Below, one piece after another: positions 10,465 through 19,288 of a stretch of 64,000 nucleotides of DNA. How positions within the stretch are numbered: the first letter of the stretch is position 1; each line of letters begins with the position of its first letter. Under the pieces are notes generated by a model. The model was not told where the DNA came from. It was given only the letters and a program-made list of their open reading frames with translations, and made no database searches. The translations under genes were made by a program, and so were the position numbers. Source of the DNA: Bacillus sp. UNC438CL73TsuS30 (lineage in GTDB: Bacteria > Bacillota > Bacilli > Bacillales > Cytobacillaceae); contig NZ_AXVA01000013.1 of the NCBI RefSeq assembly GCF_000482325.1, forward strand, positions 62,001 through 126,000. Direction: 5' to 3'.

Positions 10465-11337
10465 ATGATTTTTGGCCTTAAAATAAAGAATATTCTTTTC
10501 ATCTTAATTGGTACCGCCATTATGTCATTTGGTCTTGTCAATTTTAATATGCAAAATAAATTGGCCGAAGGTGGATTTACCGGGATTACACTTTTATTAT
10601 ACTTTTTGTTTAAATGGGACCCATCCTATACGAACCTTATTTTAAATATCCCTCTGTTTCTAATCGGTTGGAAAATACTCGGGAGAAACGCATTTATCTA
10701 TTCCATAATTGGCACAGTTGGTGTTTCGATATTTTTATGGATATTCCAAAGATATTCAATCAATATGCCACTAGAACATGACCTAACATTGGCAGCCTTA
10801 TTTGCCGGAGTATTTGCGGGAATTGGTCTGGGAGTTATTTTTCGTTCAGGAGGAACTACCGGAGGAGTCGATATCATCGCCAGACTTGTTCAAAAGTATA
10901 TTGGCTGGAATATGGGAAAAACCATGTTCATGTTTGATACATGTGTGATTATTTTATCCTTGCTTACATATCTAAAATATACCCAGGCTATGTATACGTT
11001 AGTCGCGGTTTTTGTTGGTGCCAGAGTCATAGACTTTATGCAGGAAGGTGCTTATACCGCAAGAGGCGCAATGATTATTTCAGAAAAAAACGAAGAAATT
11101 GCCAAAATAATTATGGAGGAAATGGAACGGGGTGTTACTGCCTTAAGAGGATATGGTTCCTATACGAAAAATGACCGGGATGTCCTCTATTGTGTCGTTG
11201 CCAAAAATGAAATTGTCCGTTTAAAAAATTTAATAACGGCAATTGATCCACATGCCTTCATATCAGTCAGCATTGTTCATGATGTCCATGGTGAAGGATT
11301 CACATTAGACGAAAATAAGATGCCAATCGTAGATTAA
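10465..11337 (+). CDS. ypjC: YitT-family membrane protein YpjC
   Basis: A polytopic membrane protein with about five hydrophobic segments in its first 190 residues, including ILIGTAIMSFGLVNFNM and the glycine-rich FRSGGTTGGVDIIARL loop. A soluble C-terminal domain (DUF2179 type, about residues 215-285) follows. Its role is unknown; members are often annotated as transporters without proof. The start is ATG 10465 because GGGGGAG lies 5-6 bases ahead; the 290-residue product equals B. subtilis YpjC. It is transcribed divergently from the dapB operon. Confidence 0.88.
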   Translation: MIFGLKIKNILFILIGTAIMSFGLVNFNMQNKLAEGGFTGITLLLYFLFKWDPSYTNLILNIPLFLIGWKILGRNAFIYSIIGTVGVSIFLWIFQRYSINMPLEHDLTLAALFAGVFAGIGLGVIFRSGGTTGGVDIIARLVQKYIGWNMGKTMFMFDTCVIILSLLTYLKYTQAMYTLVAVFVGARVIDFMQEGAYTARGAMIISEKNEEIAKIIMEEMERGVTALRGYGSYTKNDRDVLYCVVAKNEIVRLKNLITAIDPHAFISVSIVHDVHGEGFTLDENKMPIVD

Positions 11338-11370
11338 AAAACAATGTCCGATAACGGACATTGTTTTTTA
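11336..11370. terminator. Bidirectional terminator between ypjC and the YugP-like gene
   Basis: A perfect 10-bp stem ACAATGTCCG/CGGACATTGT is flanked by A and T runs on both sides. It serves the convergent genes ypjC (+) and the metallopeptidase gene (-). Confidence 0.85.
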
Positions 11371-12051
11371 ATCATCATTATTCCGAGTCATTCCTGTATA
11401 AATGAGGACAAGTCTAAGTAATTCTAGTACTGCTACGGCTGCTGCTGCCACATAAGTAAGAGCTGCTGCATTGAGAACTTTACGAGTTTTCTTAGCTTCA
11501 TCGTTGCGAATTAGTCCTAAAGAAACGACTTGTTTCATAGCCCGGCTGGATGCATCGAACTCAACAGGCAGTGTAATCAATTGAAAGAGGACTGCTGCTG
11601 CCATAAAAATGATTCCTAAAAGCAACATCCCGCTCAAATGAGCAAATATCCCTATCATAATCAGTACCCAAGAAAAATTAGAACCAATATTTGCTACCGG
11701 TACGAGGGCATGGCGAAATCTTAAAAAAGCGTACCCTTGTGAATCTTGAACGGCATGTCCGCATTCATGTGCAGCTATTGCCGCAGCGGCTAATGAATGG
11801 CCGTGATAGTTTTCAGGTGATAACCGGACAGTTTTCGTTCTTGGATCATAATGATCACTTAGAAATCCATGTCCCTGCTCAATTCCCACATTATATAAAC
11901 CATTGGCATTTAATATCTCTCTTGCAACCTCCGCACCAGTCCGATATGTGGTGGAAGGGACTTGTGAATATCTTGCAAAAGTACTTTTCACCTTCAGCTG
12001 AGCCCATAACGGAATCAAGACGATTATTGCAAAATATATTAGGTAAAACAT
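11368..12051 (-). CDS. YugP-type membrane zinc metallopeptidase
   Basis: The 227-residue protein has an N-terminal membrane anchor, a zinc-binding HExxH motif (AAIAAHECGHAVQDSQGY, about residues 90-107), and two or three hydrophobic segments after it. Downstream QLITLPVEFDASSRA, with its glutamate, fits the third zinc ligand region of this family. The family is annotated as zinc metallopeptidase or neutral zinc protease; its substrate is unknown. In B. subtilis yugP lies elsewhere, so its place between ypjB and ypjC is a rearrangement. Confidence 0.85.
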   Translation of the reverse strand: MFYLIYFAIIVLIPLWAQLKVKSTFARYSQVPSTTYRTGAEVAREILNANGLYNVGIEQGHGFLSDHYDPRTKTVRLSPENYHGHSLAAAAIAAHECGHAVQDSQGYAFLRFRHALVPVANIGSNFSWVLIMIGIFAHLSGMLLLGIIFMAAAVLFQLITLPVEFDASSRAMKQVVSLGLIRNDEAKKTRKVLNAAALTYVAAAAVAVLELLRLVLIYTGMTRNNDD

Positions 12052-12109
12052 GATGAACCTCCATTTTATCTCTTGTTGCTTATCAGTTTACTGTTGCCAT
12101 ATCCATTCG

Positions 12110-12904
12110 TCAATTTTTTCGATCCCTAGAGCGTCCTTTTTTCATTTCTTTATCACCGTTATACTTTCTCCAACCGACATAAGATAAGGTTGCTATAATG
12201 ATGCTTCCTGTCGAGATGATAACCCACCATAAAGACGGGTCTGCCTCATCCTCATCCATATTTTCAAAAAGATTTTTTAAATCAGAATCTAAGACATCCA
12301 GTTCTTTTTGGCTTTTCGAATCACTTATGATCTGAGAACGATATTCATCAATAAAATGAATACGGGCATCAATCTTTTGTATATTTTCTGCATTAACATC
12401 CACTTTCATACTCGGATAGATGACATTATAAAGAGAGAGAAAGTGATTAAAATTGTAATGAAAATCAGCAGAATCACCTTTATGTGCTGCTTCTTTAGCC
12501 TGGTGGAAGACTGTCATAATTTGGCCTTCCATTTCCGTCCAAAGCGGTCTATTGCTTGTCCCAATCGCATCAATTACCAGACGGAATGTTGTTAATTTAT
12601 TAATTCGTTCCTCATATTTCATGTCCGGGCTAGCTGCAGCTTCCAGTGCTTCATCATGTGAAGTATTTATAATTCTTAGCTCGTCCACCGTTAACGGCTG
12701 TTGTTTATTTTTTAAACTTGTAAATTGATCAGAGAAATAATTAAGCAGCTTTTTAGCATCATCATATCTATGAAATTTCACCATTTGAAGTGCTTCATCA
12801 GAAATATCATCAAGCTGTTCCATAGGTGAAGTTTGCTCAGCATGGACGCTTATGGGAGCGAGCAGCAAAACCATTGCAAAAAATAAAAAACATTTAAATT
12901 TCAA
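12110..12904 (-). CDS. ypjB: Sporulation protein YpjB
   Basis: The 264-residue protein has an N-terminal signal peptide (hydrophobic stretch ending near SVHA), a largely helical extracytoplasmic middle, and one C-terminal membrane span (about residues 227-245) followed by a basic tail. YpjB is expressed in sporulation in B. subtilis, but its biochemical role is unknown. Translation appears to begin at a TTG (12902-12904) with a GGGGGGG run 7 bases upstream. It lies between ypjA and the metallopeptidase gene. Confidence 0.85.
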   Translation of the reverse strand: MKFKCFLFFAMVLLLAPISVHAEQTSPMEQLDDISDEALQMVKFHRYDDAKKLLNYFSDQFTSLKNKQQPLTVDELRIINTSHDEALEAAASPDMKYEERINKLTTFRLVIDAIGTSNRPLWTEMEGQIMTVFHQAKEAAHKGDSADFHYNFNHFLSLYNVIYPSMKVDVNAENIQKIDARIHFIDEYRSQIISDSKSQKELDVLDSDLKNLFENMDEDEADPSLWWVIISTGSIIIATLSYVGWRKYNGDKEMKKGRSRDRKN

Positions 12905-12982
12905 TCCTTGTCCCCCCCTTTCAATACTAATAAAATGTATGAACGGTTGGACAAGGATAGACCAAATTTTAATATTTTACTT

Positions 12983-13576
12983 TTATTTTATTTCAAGTTT
13001 ATAGTGGTTTGGACGGATACATAAATAATAGGCAATTCCTAAGGACAAAATAGAAAGCCAAAAAGTAAAGTATCCTATTTCAGGTATGTATCGATTTAAC
13101 ATTTCGTATCGAGGAAGCATGAAAAAGACATAATCAATCACATCATTATGTAAAGTCCATATCGCGGCCACAATTACATGCCACCATTTTAAACGATAAA
13201 ACGGTGCATATAAAAGTCCTTGAACAGCCATGGCAAAATGTGAAAAAATTAACATATATCCTGCCCAACTCAGTTCTCCCTCAACAAAATAAACTAAAAT
13301 ATTCATGACCACTGCCCAAATTCCATACTTAAAAAGAGTAACTATCGCCAAAGCTTCAATTAATGGCCAGTTTTTTCTCATTAAAAATGCTATTAGAACA
13401 ATCACAAAAAATAAACTTGCGGTTGGACTGTCAGGAACAAAAATTAAAAATTTTGCCGGTGTTTCTTTTAGCTGCCATCCATACCAATAATAGCCATAAA
13501 CAGTCCCAATAATATTAACAAGCAGCAGAAGTTTAAGAACCGAGCGATTAGCCAGAAGAGGATAGACCCATCTCAC
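12983..13576 (-). CDS. ypjA: DUF1405 membrane protein YpjA
   Basis: A polytopic membrane protein with about six hydrophobic segments and no known function. A TTG further upstream is in frame, but GTG 13574-13576 is preferred: AGGGGG lies 7 bases before it and the product (197 residues) fits the family. It follows qcrABC as in B. subtilis, separated by a terminator. Confidence 0.82.
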   Translation of the reverse strand: MRWVYPLLANRSVLKLLLLVNIIGTVYGYYWYGWQLKETPAKFLIFVPDSPTASLFFVIVLIAFLMRKNWPLIEALAIVTLFKYGIWAVVMNILVYFVEGELSWAGYMLIFSHFAMAVQGLLYAPFYRLKWWHVIVAAIWTLHNDVIDYVFFMLPRYEMLNRYIPEIGYFTFWLSILSLGIAYYLCIRPNHYKLEIK

Positions 13577-13611
13577 CAATTTTCCCCCTAACAAATTTTT
13601 TAGATATCAAT

Positions 13612-13645
13612 AAAAAAGCTGACGAAACCGCCAGCTTTTTTTATT
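13612..13645 (-). terminator. Terminator of qcrABC
   Basis: The stem AAAGCTGGCG/CGTCAGCTTT (one mismatch) is followed on the minus strand by a T run just after the qcrC stop. Confidence 0.8.
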
Positions 13646-13652
13646 TTTTCTA

Positions 13653-14426
13653 TTATTTTTCTCCAAGACCTGAAATAAATTCAGTAAGCTGTTTAAGTTG
13701 TTCGTCATTACCTTTGAAGATACCTTTTGGCATTGCACCTTTACCATTTTTTGCGATATTTGCAATTTCTTCTGGTTTTAAACCAGTGGCAGTTAGTGCT
13801 GGTGCTCCTGCACCGCCTTGAAGGTTTTCCCCATGACAGTTAATACAGCCTTGGCTTTTAAATACTTCATATCCAGGATTTGACTTATCAATTTCAACTT
13901 TCGCCACAATTTTACCTTGACGCTCCGCAGCAGCCCAGTCATGAGTAGCAACTGATTGCCATGTTAAAAATACCGTAGCAGCTAATGCAAGCAACATAAT
14001 CCCTGTTGCAAACGGACGTCTTAATGGACGACGCTCCGGACCATTGTCCAAGAATGGAGCCAATAATAATCCTCCGAAGGCAAGGCCTGGAATAACTAAA
14101 GCTCCGATAACCGTGTATGGACCTGAAGCATATGAGTACTTCAGTAATTGATATAAAAAGAGGAAGTACCAGTCCGGTAATGGAATATAGCCTGTATCAG
14201 TCGGATCCGCAATTCTTTCTAGCGGGGCCGGGTGTGCAATTGTTAAACATAAAAAACCGACAAGGAATACTGCCCCAACCATCCATTCTTTTAATAGAAA
14301 GTTAGGCCAGAATGCTTCTGTTTTACCAGGATATTCTGAGTAATCCTTTGGCAGCATTTTTTTACGTGCCTCTGGTGCTACTACACGTGAGTCACCTACG
14401 AATTTCATACCTTTACCTTTATGCAT
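13653..14426 (-). CDS. qcrC: Menaquinol:cytochrome c reductase, cytochrome b/c fusion subunit
   Basis: This bc-complex subunit joins the C-terminal part of cytochrome b (three membrane spans, with the PLPDWYFLFLYQLLKY segment) to a cytochrome c domain. The haem c site CINCH is near residue 193, and the likely axial methionine lies in GKGAMPKGIF. It passes electrons from menaquinol to cytochrome c at the membrane. At 257 residues it is the expected length, and it ends the qcrABC operon. Confidence 0.96.
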   Translation of the reverse strand: MHKGKGMKFVGDSRVVAPEARKKMLPKDYSEYPGKTEAFWPNFLLKEWMVGAVFLVGFLCLTIAHPAPLERIADPTDTGYIPLPDWYFLFLYQLLKYSYASGPYTVIGALVIPGLAFGGLLLAPFLDNGPERRPLRRPFATGIMLLALAATVFLTWQSVATHDWAAAERQGKIVAKVEIDKSNPGYEVFKSQGCINCHGENLQGGAGAPALTATGLKPEEIANIAKNGKGAMPKGIFKGNDEQLKQLTEFISGLGEK

Positions 14427-14494
14427 CGAGCGATCCCCTCCTTTTTTCGTAAAAGTGAAAAAATAGTTACAAGTTCTTCATTATCATTTGAGTA

Positions 14495-15169
14495 TTAAAG
14501 TGGGCCTGAAATCCCTTGTCTACGAATCATAACGAAGTGGGCAGCCATTAAACCAAATAATACTCCAGGCAGGAAGAACACGTGAATCGCAAAGAAACGG
14601 GTTAAGGTTTGAGCACCTACAATGTGTTCATGCCCCGCAAGCAATACTTTGATATAAGAGCCAATAAATGGTGTGGCCTCGGCGATTTGAAGACCTACTT
14701 TTGTAGCGAATAGCGCTTTCATATCCCAAGGTAATAGGTATCCTGTAAAACCTAATCCAAGCATGACGAAGAAAATTAGTACTCCGACAATCCAGTTAAG
14801 TTCACGAGGTTTCTTATACGCACCTTGGAAAAAGACACGTAACGTATGTAAGAACATCATTACAAGGACTAAACTAGCTCCCCAGTGGTGCATTCCGCGT
14901 ACGATTTGTCCGAATGCTACTTCATTTTGAAGGTAATAAACGGACTCCCAAGCATTTTTAATATCCGGTACGTAATACATTGTTAAAAACATACCAGAGA
15001 GAATTTGAATTACGGTTACAAAAAACGTTAGACCTCCAAAGCAATATACAAACGCAGAAAAATGATGCGCTGGGTTTACATGCTCAGGTACTTCATGGTC
15101 TGCAATATCCCGCCACAAAGGCGCAATATCTAAACGTTCATCTACCCAATCGTAAATTTTGTTTAACAA
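14495..15169 (-). CDS. qcrB: Menaquinol:cytochrome c reductase cytochrome b subunit
   Basis: A b6-type cytochrome of 224 residues with four membrane spans. The haem-binding histidines are visible in GMHHWGASLVLVMMFLHTLRV and in TRFFAIHVFFLPG. It forms the quinol-oxidising core with the Rieske protein QcrA and the b/c subunit QcrC, whose genes flank it. Confidence 0.96.
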   Translation of the reverse strand: MLNKIYDWVDERLDIAPLWRDIADHEVPEHVNPAHHFSAFVYCFGGLTFFVTVIQILSGMFLTMYYVPDIKNAWESVYYLQNEVAFGQIVRGMHHWGASLVLVMMFLHTLRVFFQGAYKKPRELNWIVGVLIFFVMLGLGFTGYLLPWDMKALFATKVGLQIAEATPFIGSYIKVLLAGHEHIVGAQTLTRFFAIHVFFLPGVLFGLMAAHFVMIRRQGISGPL

Positions 15170-15172
15170 TTA

Positions 15173-15679
15173 TTACACCTCCGTCCGTGGTTGTGCTTTA
15201 CCTAAAAGAATAAACCCGTCTTTTTCCTTTACAGGATAAAGATCAAGCGGTTGTGGCGGCGGTGTTCCCGGAATGTTTTTACCATTCTTTTCATATCGTC
15301 CAAAATGGCATGGACAAAAGAATTGGTTTGGATGTGCTTTATCCGTATTCCAGTTAACCGTACAGCCTAAATGTTTACAAATTGGTGAAAGAGCAACAAT
15401 TTTCCCACTATCGTCCTTATAAATCCAGGCAGTATTGGTAACCTCGGACTCATACCATGCATCCTTTTCCTTAAAGGTAAAGTCTACACGAACTGGCTCG
15501 CTTGTTAAATCAGCCGCCTTTTGCTTTGTTGGTATGAATTCACCGCCTGCATCGGCTTTTAAAACAGGATCCACAGCAAAACGGACCATTGGCATTAACA
15601 TCCCCGCAGCCATGAAACCACCTACACCGGTTAATGTGTAGCTTAAAAATTGGCGTCTTGTAACGCGATTCTTACTCAT
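15173..15679 (-). CDS. qcrA: Menaquinol:cytochrome c reductase Rieske iron-sulfur subunit
   Basis: A 168-residue Rieske protein. The 2Fe-2S ligands are in CKHLGC (CxHxxC) and CPCHFG (CxxH). The N terminus has a twin-arginine-like RRQFLSYTLTG sequence and one hydrophobic anchor, consistent with Tat-dependent placement on the outer membrane face. First gene of the qcr operon. Confidence 0.96.
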   Translation of the reverse strand: MSKNRVTRRQFLSYTLTGVGGFMAAGMLMPMVRFAVDPVLKADAGGEFIPTKQKAADLTSEPVRVDFTFKEKDAWYESEVTNTAWIYKDDSGKIVALSPICKHLGCTVNWNTDKAHPNQFFCPCHFGRYEKNGKNIPGTPPPQPLDLYPVKEKDGFILLGKAQPRTEV

Positions 15680-15755
15680 TCATATCCCCCCTCTATTTCT
15701 AAAGTTTTAGTCCACACGGACATTTATTAAACACATATAAAACTAGGACATAACC

Positions 15756-15784
15756 ATGATATATCAATCTTCAAGCAAGGTCAA
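15756..15784 (-). promoter_or_regulatory. Sigma-A promoter of qcrABC
   Basis: TTGACC, 17 bases, TATCAT on the minus strand, about 75 bases before the qcrA start. Confidence 0.65.
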
Positions 15785-15823
15785 TATCATACTATTTTAA
15801 AAACATATTATTACCGTAAAGAA

Positions 15824-16288
15824 TTAGTCATTTTTGTGCCACTTTTCAGTAAATAGGTTTACAAGCTGTTTGACCTGTGAATCAATGATCGATACCTTCT
15901 GAGTCTCGTCCATATGTTCGAGTGGAATCGAAGGAAGCCAAATTAACGAACCATTAAGTTTTTCTTCTTGCGATTTCCATTCAAATTCAGATGTAATGAA
16001 AAAAATATGTTTTATTTCACTATTTTTGATATTTTCCTCCCATTTTTTTAATTCATTCATAGTATTTTCATTTTTTTCATTTTTTAAGTATGTATATGGG
16101 GGAAATAATAAAATTCTTCCGGTAAACTGTCTTTCCAAATAACCTGTAAGCAAGGTTATAAACTCGTGCCTTGCTGCCGAGTCTTTCATCTCATCCCCCA
16201 AGGAAACAGAGTAAATGGGGATAATCGCCGTGTCTATGTATTCTTTTGCGCCTAAAAATGTTTCAATGTCTTTCAGTATCCATTTCAT
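15824..16288 (-). CDS. ypiF: DUF2487 protein YpiF
   Basis: A soluble 154-residue protein beginning MKWILKDIETFLGAKEYIDTAIIP. It matches B. subtilis YpiF in length and in its place between ypiB and qcrA. The function is unknown. The middle is rich in glutamate and lysine, and no catalytic motif is visible. Confidence 0.82.
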   Translation of the reverse strand: MKWILKDIETFLGAKEYIDTAIIPIYSVSLGDEMKDSAARHEFITLLTGYLERQFTGRILLFPPYTYLKNEKNENTMNELKKWEENIKNSEIKHIFFITSEFEWKSQEEKLNGSLIWLPSIPLEHMDETQKVSIIDSQVKQLVNLFTEKWHKND

Positions 16289-16369
16289 TTTTTAACACCA
16301 GCCTTTAATCTCACTATTACCATCATACCATTTTCAACATCAACATCAACATTTTACGATGAATGACAA

Positions 16370-16402
16370 AAAAAAGAAGGCCTGCTTATAGCAAGCCACC
16401 TT
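16370..16402 (-). terminator. Terminator of ypiA-ypiB
   Basis: On the minus strand a stem GGCTTGCT-ATA-AGCAGGCC is followed by TTCTTTTTTTT. It overlaps the ypiB stop. Confidence 0.7.
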
Positions 16403-16952
16403 TTTGCTCGATTTTTTTCAGGTTATTTAATTTTCCGGTTAACTCATGAAAAGCTGCTTGATCCTGTTTGTCTAACGCTTCGTCAATTAATTGGAGCAGT
16501 TTCTCCCTCTGAAAGCGTTCGATACTCTTTTGAAGAAATTGTTCTGCGATTATCCCGTCTTTTTCATTTTCCTGAAGGTGTTTCGGTACAAAAGGGTTTT
16601 CTTCCAGTACAGCTGCATATTGATGTGCCTGATTCGATGCATGAAAGTTCAATTGAATAAAAATTTCTTCGTCACGATTTAAGCGGATATCGTGAAAAGA
16701 CTTCTCAGCATCTGTTGTCATCACATTTTCTTTATAAAAGCGAAACGGTACTTTATCAACACAATGGGTAGACATAATCAATCCTCGTGGGCAATACTGG
16801 GCTTGCTCGACAAAATGAACCTTTTCCATTAATTGATCGTGGCTCATTAAATAGTTGAGGATCCACACACATTCTCTTCTCTTTAGTTGATAATGATTTA
16901 AAAACCAGCGAATAAAGTCCTTTTTCTCGTTGACAGATACAGGGGTTGCCAT
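16386..16952 (-). CDS. ypiB: UPF0302 protein YpiB
   Basis: The 188-residue protein has the family signature [18 protein letters not shown] and [17 protein letters not shown]. Its role is unknown; family members are acidic cytoplasmic proteins with a helical C-terminal tail. A GGAGGG site lies 8-9 bases before the ATG. It is close behind ypiA, and the ypiA-ypiB-ypiF-qcrA order is that of B. subtilis. Confidence 0.87.
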   Translation of the reverse strand: MATPVSVNEKKDFIRWFLNHYQLKRRECVWILNYLMSHDQLMEKVHFVEQAQYCPRGLIMSTHCVDKVPFRFYKENVMTTDAEKSFHDIRLNRDEEIFIQLNFHASNQAHQYAAVLEENPFVPKHLQENEKDGIIAEQFLQKSIERFQREKLLQLIDEALDKQDQAAFHELTGKLNNLKKIEQKGGLL

Positions 16953-16985
16953 AAAAGTTTCCCTCCTCTGCGCTTTTCAGCTTTA

Positions 16986-18254
16986 TTAGTAATCTTCTGT
17001 ACCTTTAAAACGTTCAAGTAAATCGATGTACTCTTCATTTGTTGGATCATGTTTTTGCAGCTGTTTAAAAATTTCGGCAGCAGTGTCCGTTTTTCCTTCT
17101 TCAATTAAAAAATATCCGTAATCTCGAAGGAAGTCTGGATTGTTTTTATAAAAAGTATATGCTGCTTCATATTTGTCTAATGCATATGAAAATTCCTCTA
17201 ATCTGTGAAAGCTTAGGGCGGCATCCCATAAAAACTGGGGTTCTTCGTCTTCCTCAAAATCCAACTGGGAAATTAAATCAATTACATTCTCATATTGCTC
17301 TTGTTGAATAAACAGTTTATTTAACGTCAGGGCTGCTTCTATAAAACCAGGATCTAATGCAAGCGCCTCCCGAAAAAGTTGCTCGGCCTTGTCTGTTTTA
17401 CCCAGTTTAATTGCTATTTTCCCTCCATAAAAATAGAGTTCCTTGTTAAATTCATCCTGTTTAATCCCCTCATGAATGGTGCGGAAGCTATTTTCCAGTT
17501 CTTCTTCACGTTCGTATGCCTTTGCAAGATGTAAATATAAGGAGTGGTACTCTGGGTCAAGCACTTTTAATTCCTCAAACTTCTCGATTGCTGTACGATT
17601 GTAATCTGCCTGGAGTGCAGTGAATGCATAACCAAAAAGGGTATTAATTTCTAACTTTTCATCGAGTGCCTTATCATAGTAGGTCAAAGCTTCTTCAAAA
17701 GCACCTGAGGAGCTTAACAGTTCGGCCATCCGTTGATAAATATTAACACCGGCAATCATACTGTTTTCTTTTAATACAATTTCATATGCGGCCATTGCCT
17801 TGATGATTTCACCCTGTTCGCTATAAAGCTCCCCTAGTGCAAAATCGATTATCACTTCTTCAGGTAAAATTTTCTTTGCTTCTAATAGCTTTCTTTCACA
17901 AACCTCGTAAAGCCCTTGAACTTGGTACAAGTCGGCAAGTAATAATAACGATTGTCCATAATTTGGATCTTGTTCGGTTATTCTTTCAAGAACAAGAATC
18001 GCTCTTTCCTCTTCACCAGCTTCAACTAGGATCTCACCAAGAAGAACCAGAAGTTCACCTTCTTCGGGATAAATCTCTAAAAGATTTTCAACTAGAGCTT
18101 GTGCTTCTTCTAAAAACCCAAATTGGTATAACTCCTCCGCTAAAAGGAATTTTTCGTCAGACATGCCGCTGTTTAATACAACATTATATTCAGTTAATGC
18201 TTCTTTATGTTGACCTTTTTCCAACATTTGAATAATTTTATTTATGCGGTCCAT
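16986..18254 (-). CDS. ypiA: Tetratricopeptide-repeat protein YpiA
   Basis: A soluble protein of 422 residues made almost wholly of TPR-like helix pairs, about ten of them (for example GQSLLLLADLYQVQGLYEVCERKL). This points to a protein-protein adaptor; the partner is unknown. The frame extends upstream to a TTG, but ATG 18252-18254 has AGAGGA 7 bases ahead. It follows the amidohydrolase-like gene by about 30 bases and may be cotranscribed with it. Confidence 0.87.
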   Translation of the reverse strand: MDRINKIIQMLEKGQHKEALTEYNVVLNSGMSDEKFLLAEELYQFGFLEEAQALVENLLEIYPEEGELLVLLGEILVEAGEEERAILVLERITEQDPNYGQSLLLLADLYQVQGLYEVCERKLLEAKKILPEEVIIDFALGELYSEQGEIIKAMAAYEIVLKENSMIAGVNIYQRMAELLSSSGAFEEALTYYDKALDEKLEINTLFGYAFTALQADYNRTAIEKFEELKVLDPEYHSLYLHLAKAYEREEELENSFRTIHEGIKQDEFNKELYFYGGKIAIKLGKTDKAEQLFREALALDPGFIEAALTLNKLFIQQEQYENVIDLISQLDFEEDEEPQFLWDAALSFHRLEEFSYALDKYEAAYTFYKNNPDFLRDYGYFLIEEGKTDTAAEIFKQLQKHDPTNEEYIDLLERFKGTEDY

Positions 18255-18285
18255 TCTCTTATCCTCTCGTTCCAAGGCTGTTCAG

Positions 18286-19185
18286 TTAAATAGTAAAAAA
18301 AGATGGGGTTTTCACTTTAACATATTCACCATTCCCCGGTCTATATAAAACCTCTCCCCCTGAACGAATAACCTTTCCTTTATGAATTGTCACTACAAGT
18401 CTATCACCATGATAATGAAATAAACTCACTTCATCAACATTCTTGATTTCTCTAGCCTTTAAATATAGGTTATAGCTTACCTCAGCCCCATGCATTAAAC
18501 ATGCTTTTTGTGGAAATAGACCTATTTTATTTAAAACCACGGCTGTAAGTGGTTCATTTTCAGCCAATTCCTCAAAAAGACAGGGGATTTTCTCTTTAAT
18601 CATCATCGTTTTCCATTTACTCAAGTAATTCTCGGCTTCTTTTTTAGCAAGTGAAGATACTATCGGGATTAAGGGACTATTAAAAGGAAATAAAGCATCC
18701 CTTATCCATCCCCAAGGAATTTTCTCCAGCTCTTCTGTATTATTTATTTCTACAAAAATAGCCGGTATCCTTTCTCTTTTACAGATTCTGATAAATGATT
18801 GTGTGAGTTTTTTTATTGGGATTTTTACACCGATTATAAAGTCTACGGGACTTCCTATAAGGGCAGTTTTGATTTCTCGTACTTTTTCAGGTATTTCTCT
18901 TTCGTAGGAAACATTTACGCAGGTTAGGAGTGTGGTACAGCCTTTTAATAAAAATTCTTCGGTCATATATTTTTTAATTTCTTGAAAGGTTCCCTTATAA
19001 GGGATTTGATTGTTTAGCAGGACAAAGGTAGGGGTCATAATGTAGGGTTCTGCATTCATTTTCATCCATTTGTATTGGTTAATATCTGTTCGAACTGAGG
19101 CGATTTTATTTTCTTTAATAAGCAGGGAGCGTTTTTGCAAATGGTTATCCTTTAGAATATTGGCGTTTTCGATTATATAGGCCAT
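18286..19185 (-). CDS. Amidohydrolase-like protein lacking metal ligands, function unknown
   Basis: The 299-residue protein begins like a composite-domain amidohydrolase (YIIENANILKDNHLQKRS, then LLIKENKIASV) and ends like one (DRLVVTIHKGKVIRSGGEVLY), resembling N-acetylglucosamine-6-phosphate deacetylase or dihydroorotase. At the point where these enzymes carry the metal-binding PGxIDxHxH motif it has PTFVLLNNQIPY, with no histidine. It is also shorter than active relatives, so it is probably not a metal-dependent hydrolase. It lies between aroA and ypiA, a position I do not know in B. subtilis. GGGTGATTTT precedes the ATG. Confidence 0.6.
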   Translation of the reverse strand: MAYIIENANILKDNHLQKRSLLIKENKIASVRTDINQYKWMKMNAEPYIMTPTFVLLNNQIPYKGTFQEIKKYMTEEFLLKGCTTLLTCVNVSYEREIPEKVREIKTALIGSPVDFIIGVKIPIKKLTQSFIRICKRERIPAIFVEINNTEELEKIPWGWIRDALFPFNSPLIPIVSSLAKKEAENYLSKWKTMMIKEKIPCLFEELAENEPLTAVVLNKIGLFPQKACLMHGAEVSYNLYLKAREIKNVDEVSLFHYHGDRLVVTIHKGKVIRSGGEVLYRPGNGEYVKVKTPSFFTI

Positions 19186-19261
19186 AAAATCACCCTTTTA
19201 TTTGTCTTTAAGACAAGCTATGTGGGATTTCGAGAAATATTCCAGCCAAATTTTACTAAAT

Positions 19262-19288
19262 AAAAAAGCTGCACAAGTGCAGCTTTTT
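19262..19288 (-). terminator. Terminator of the aro supraoperon after aroA
   Basis: The stem AAAAAGCTGCAC-AA-GTGCAGCTTTTT lies at the aroA stop codon and ends the aro cluster before the amidohydrolase-like gene. Confidence 0.85.
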
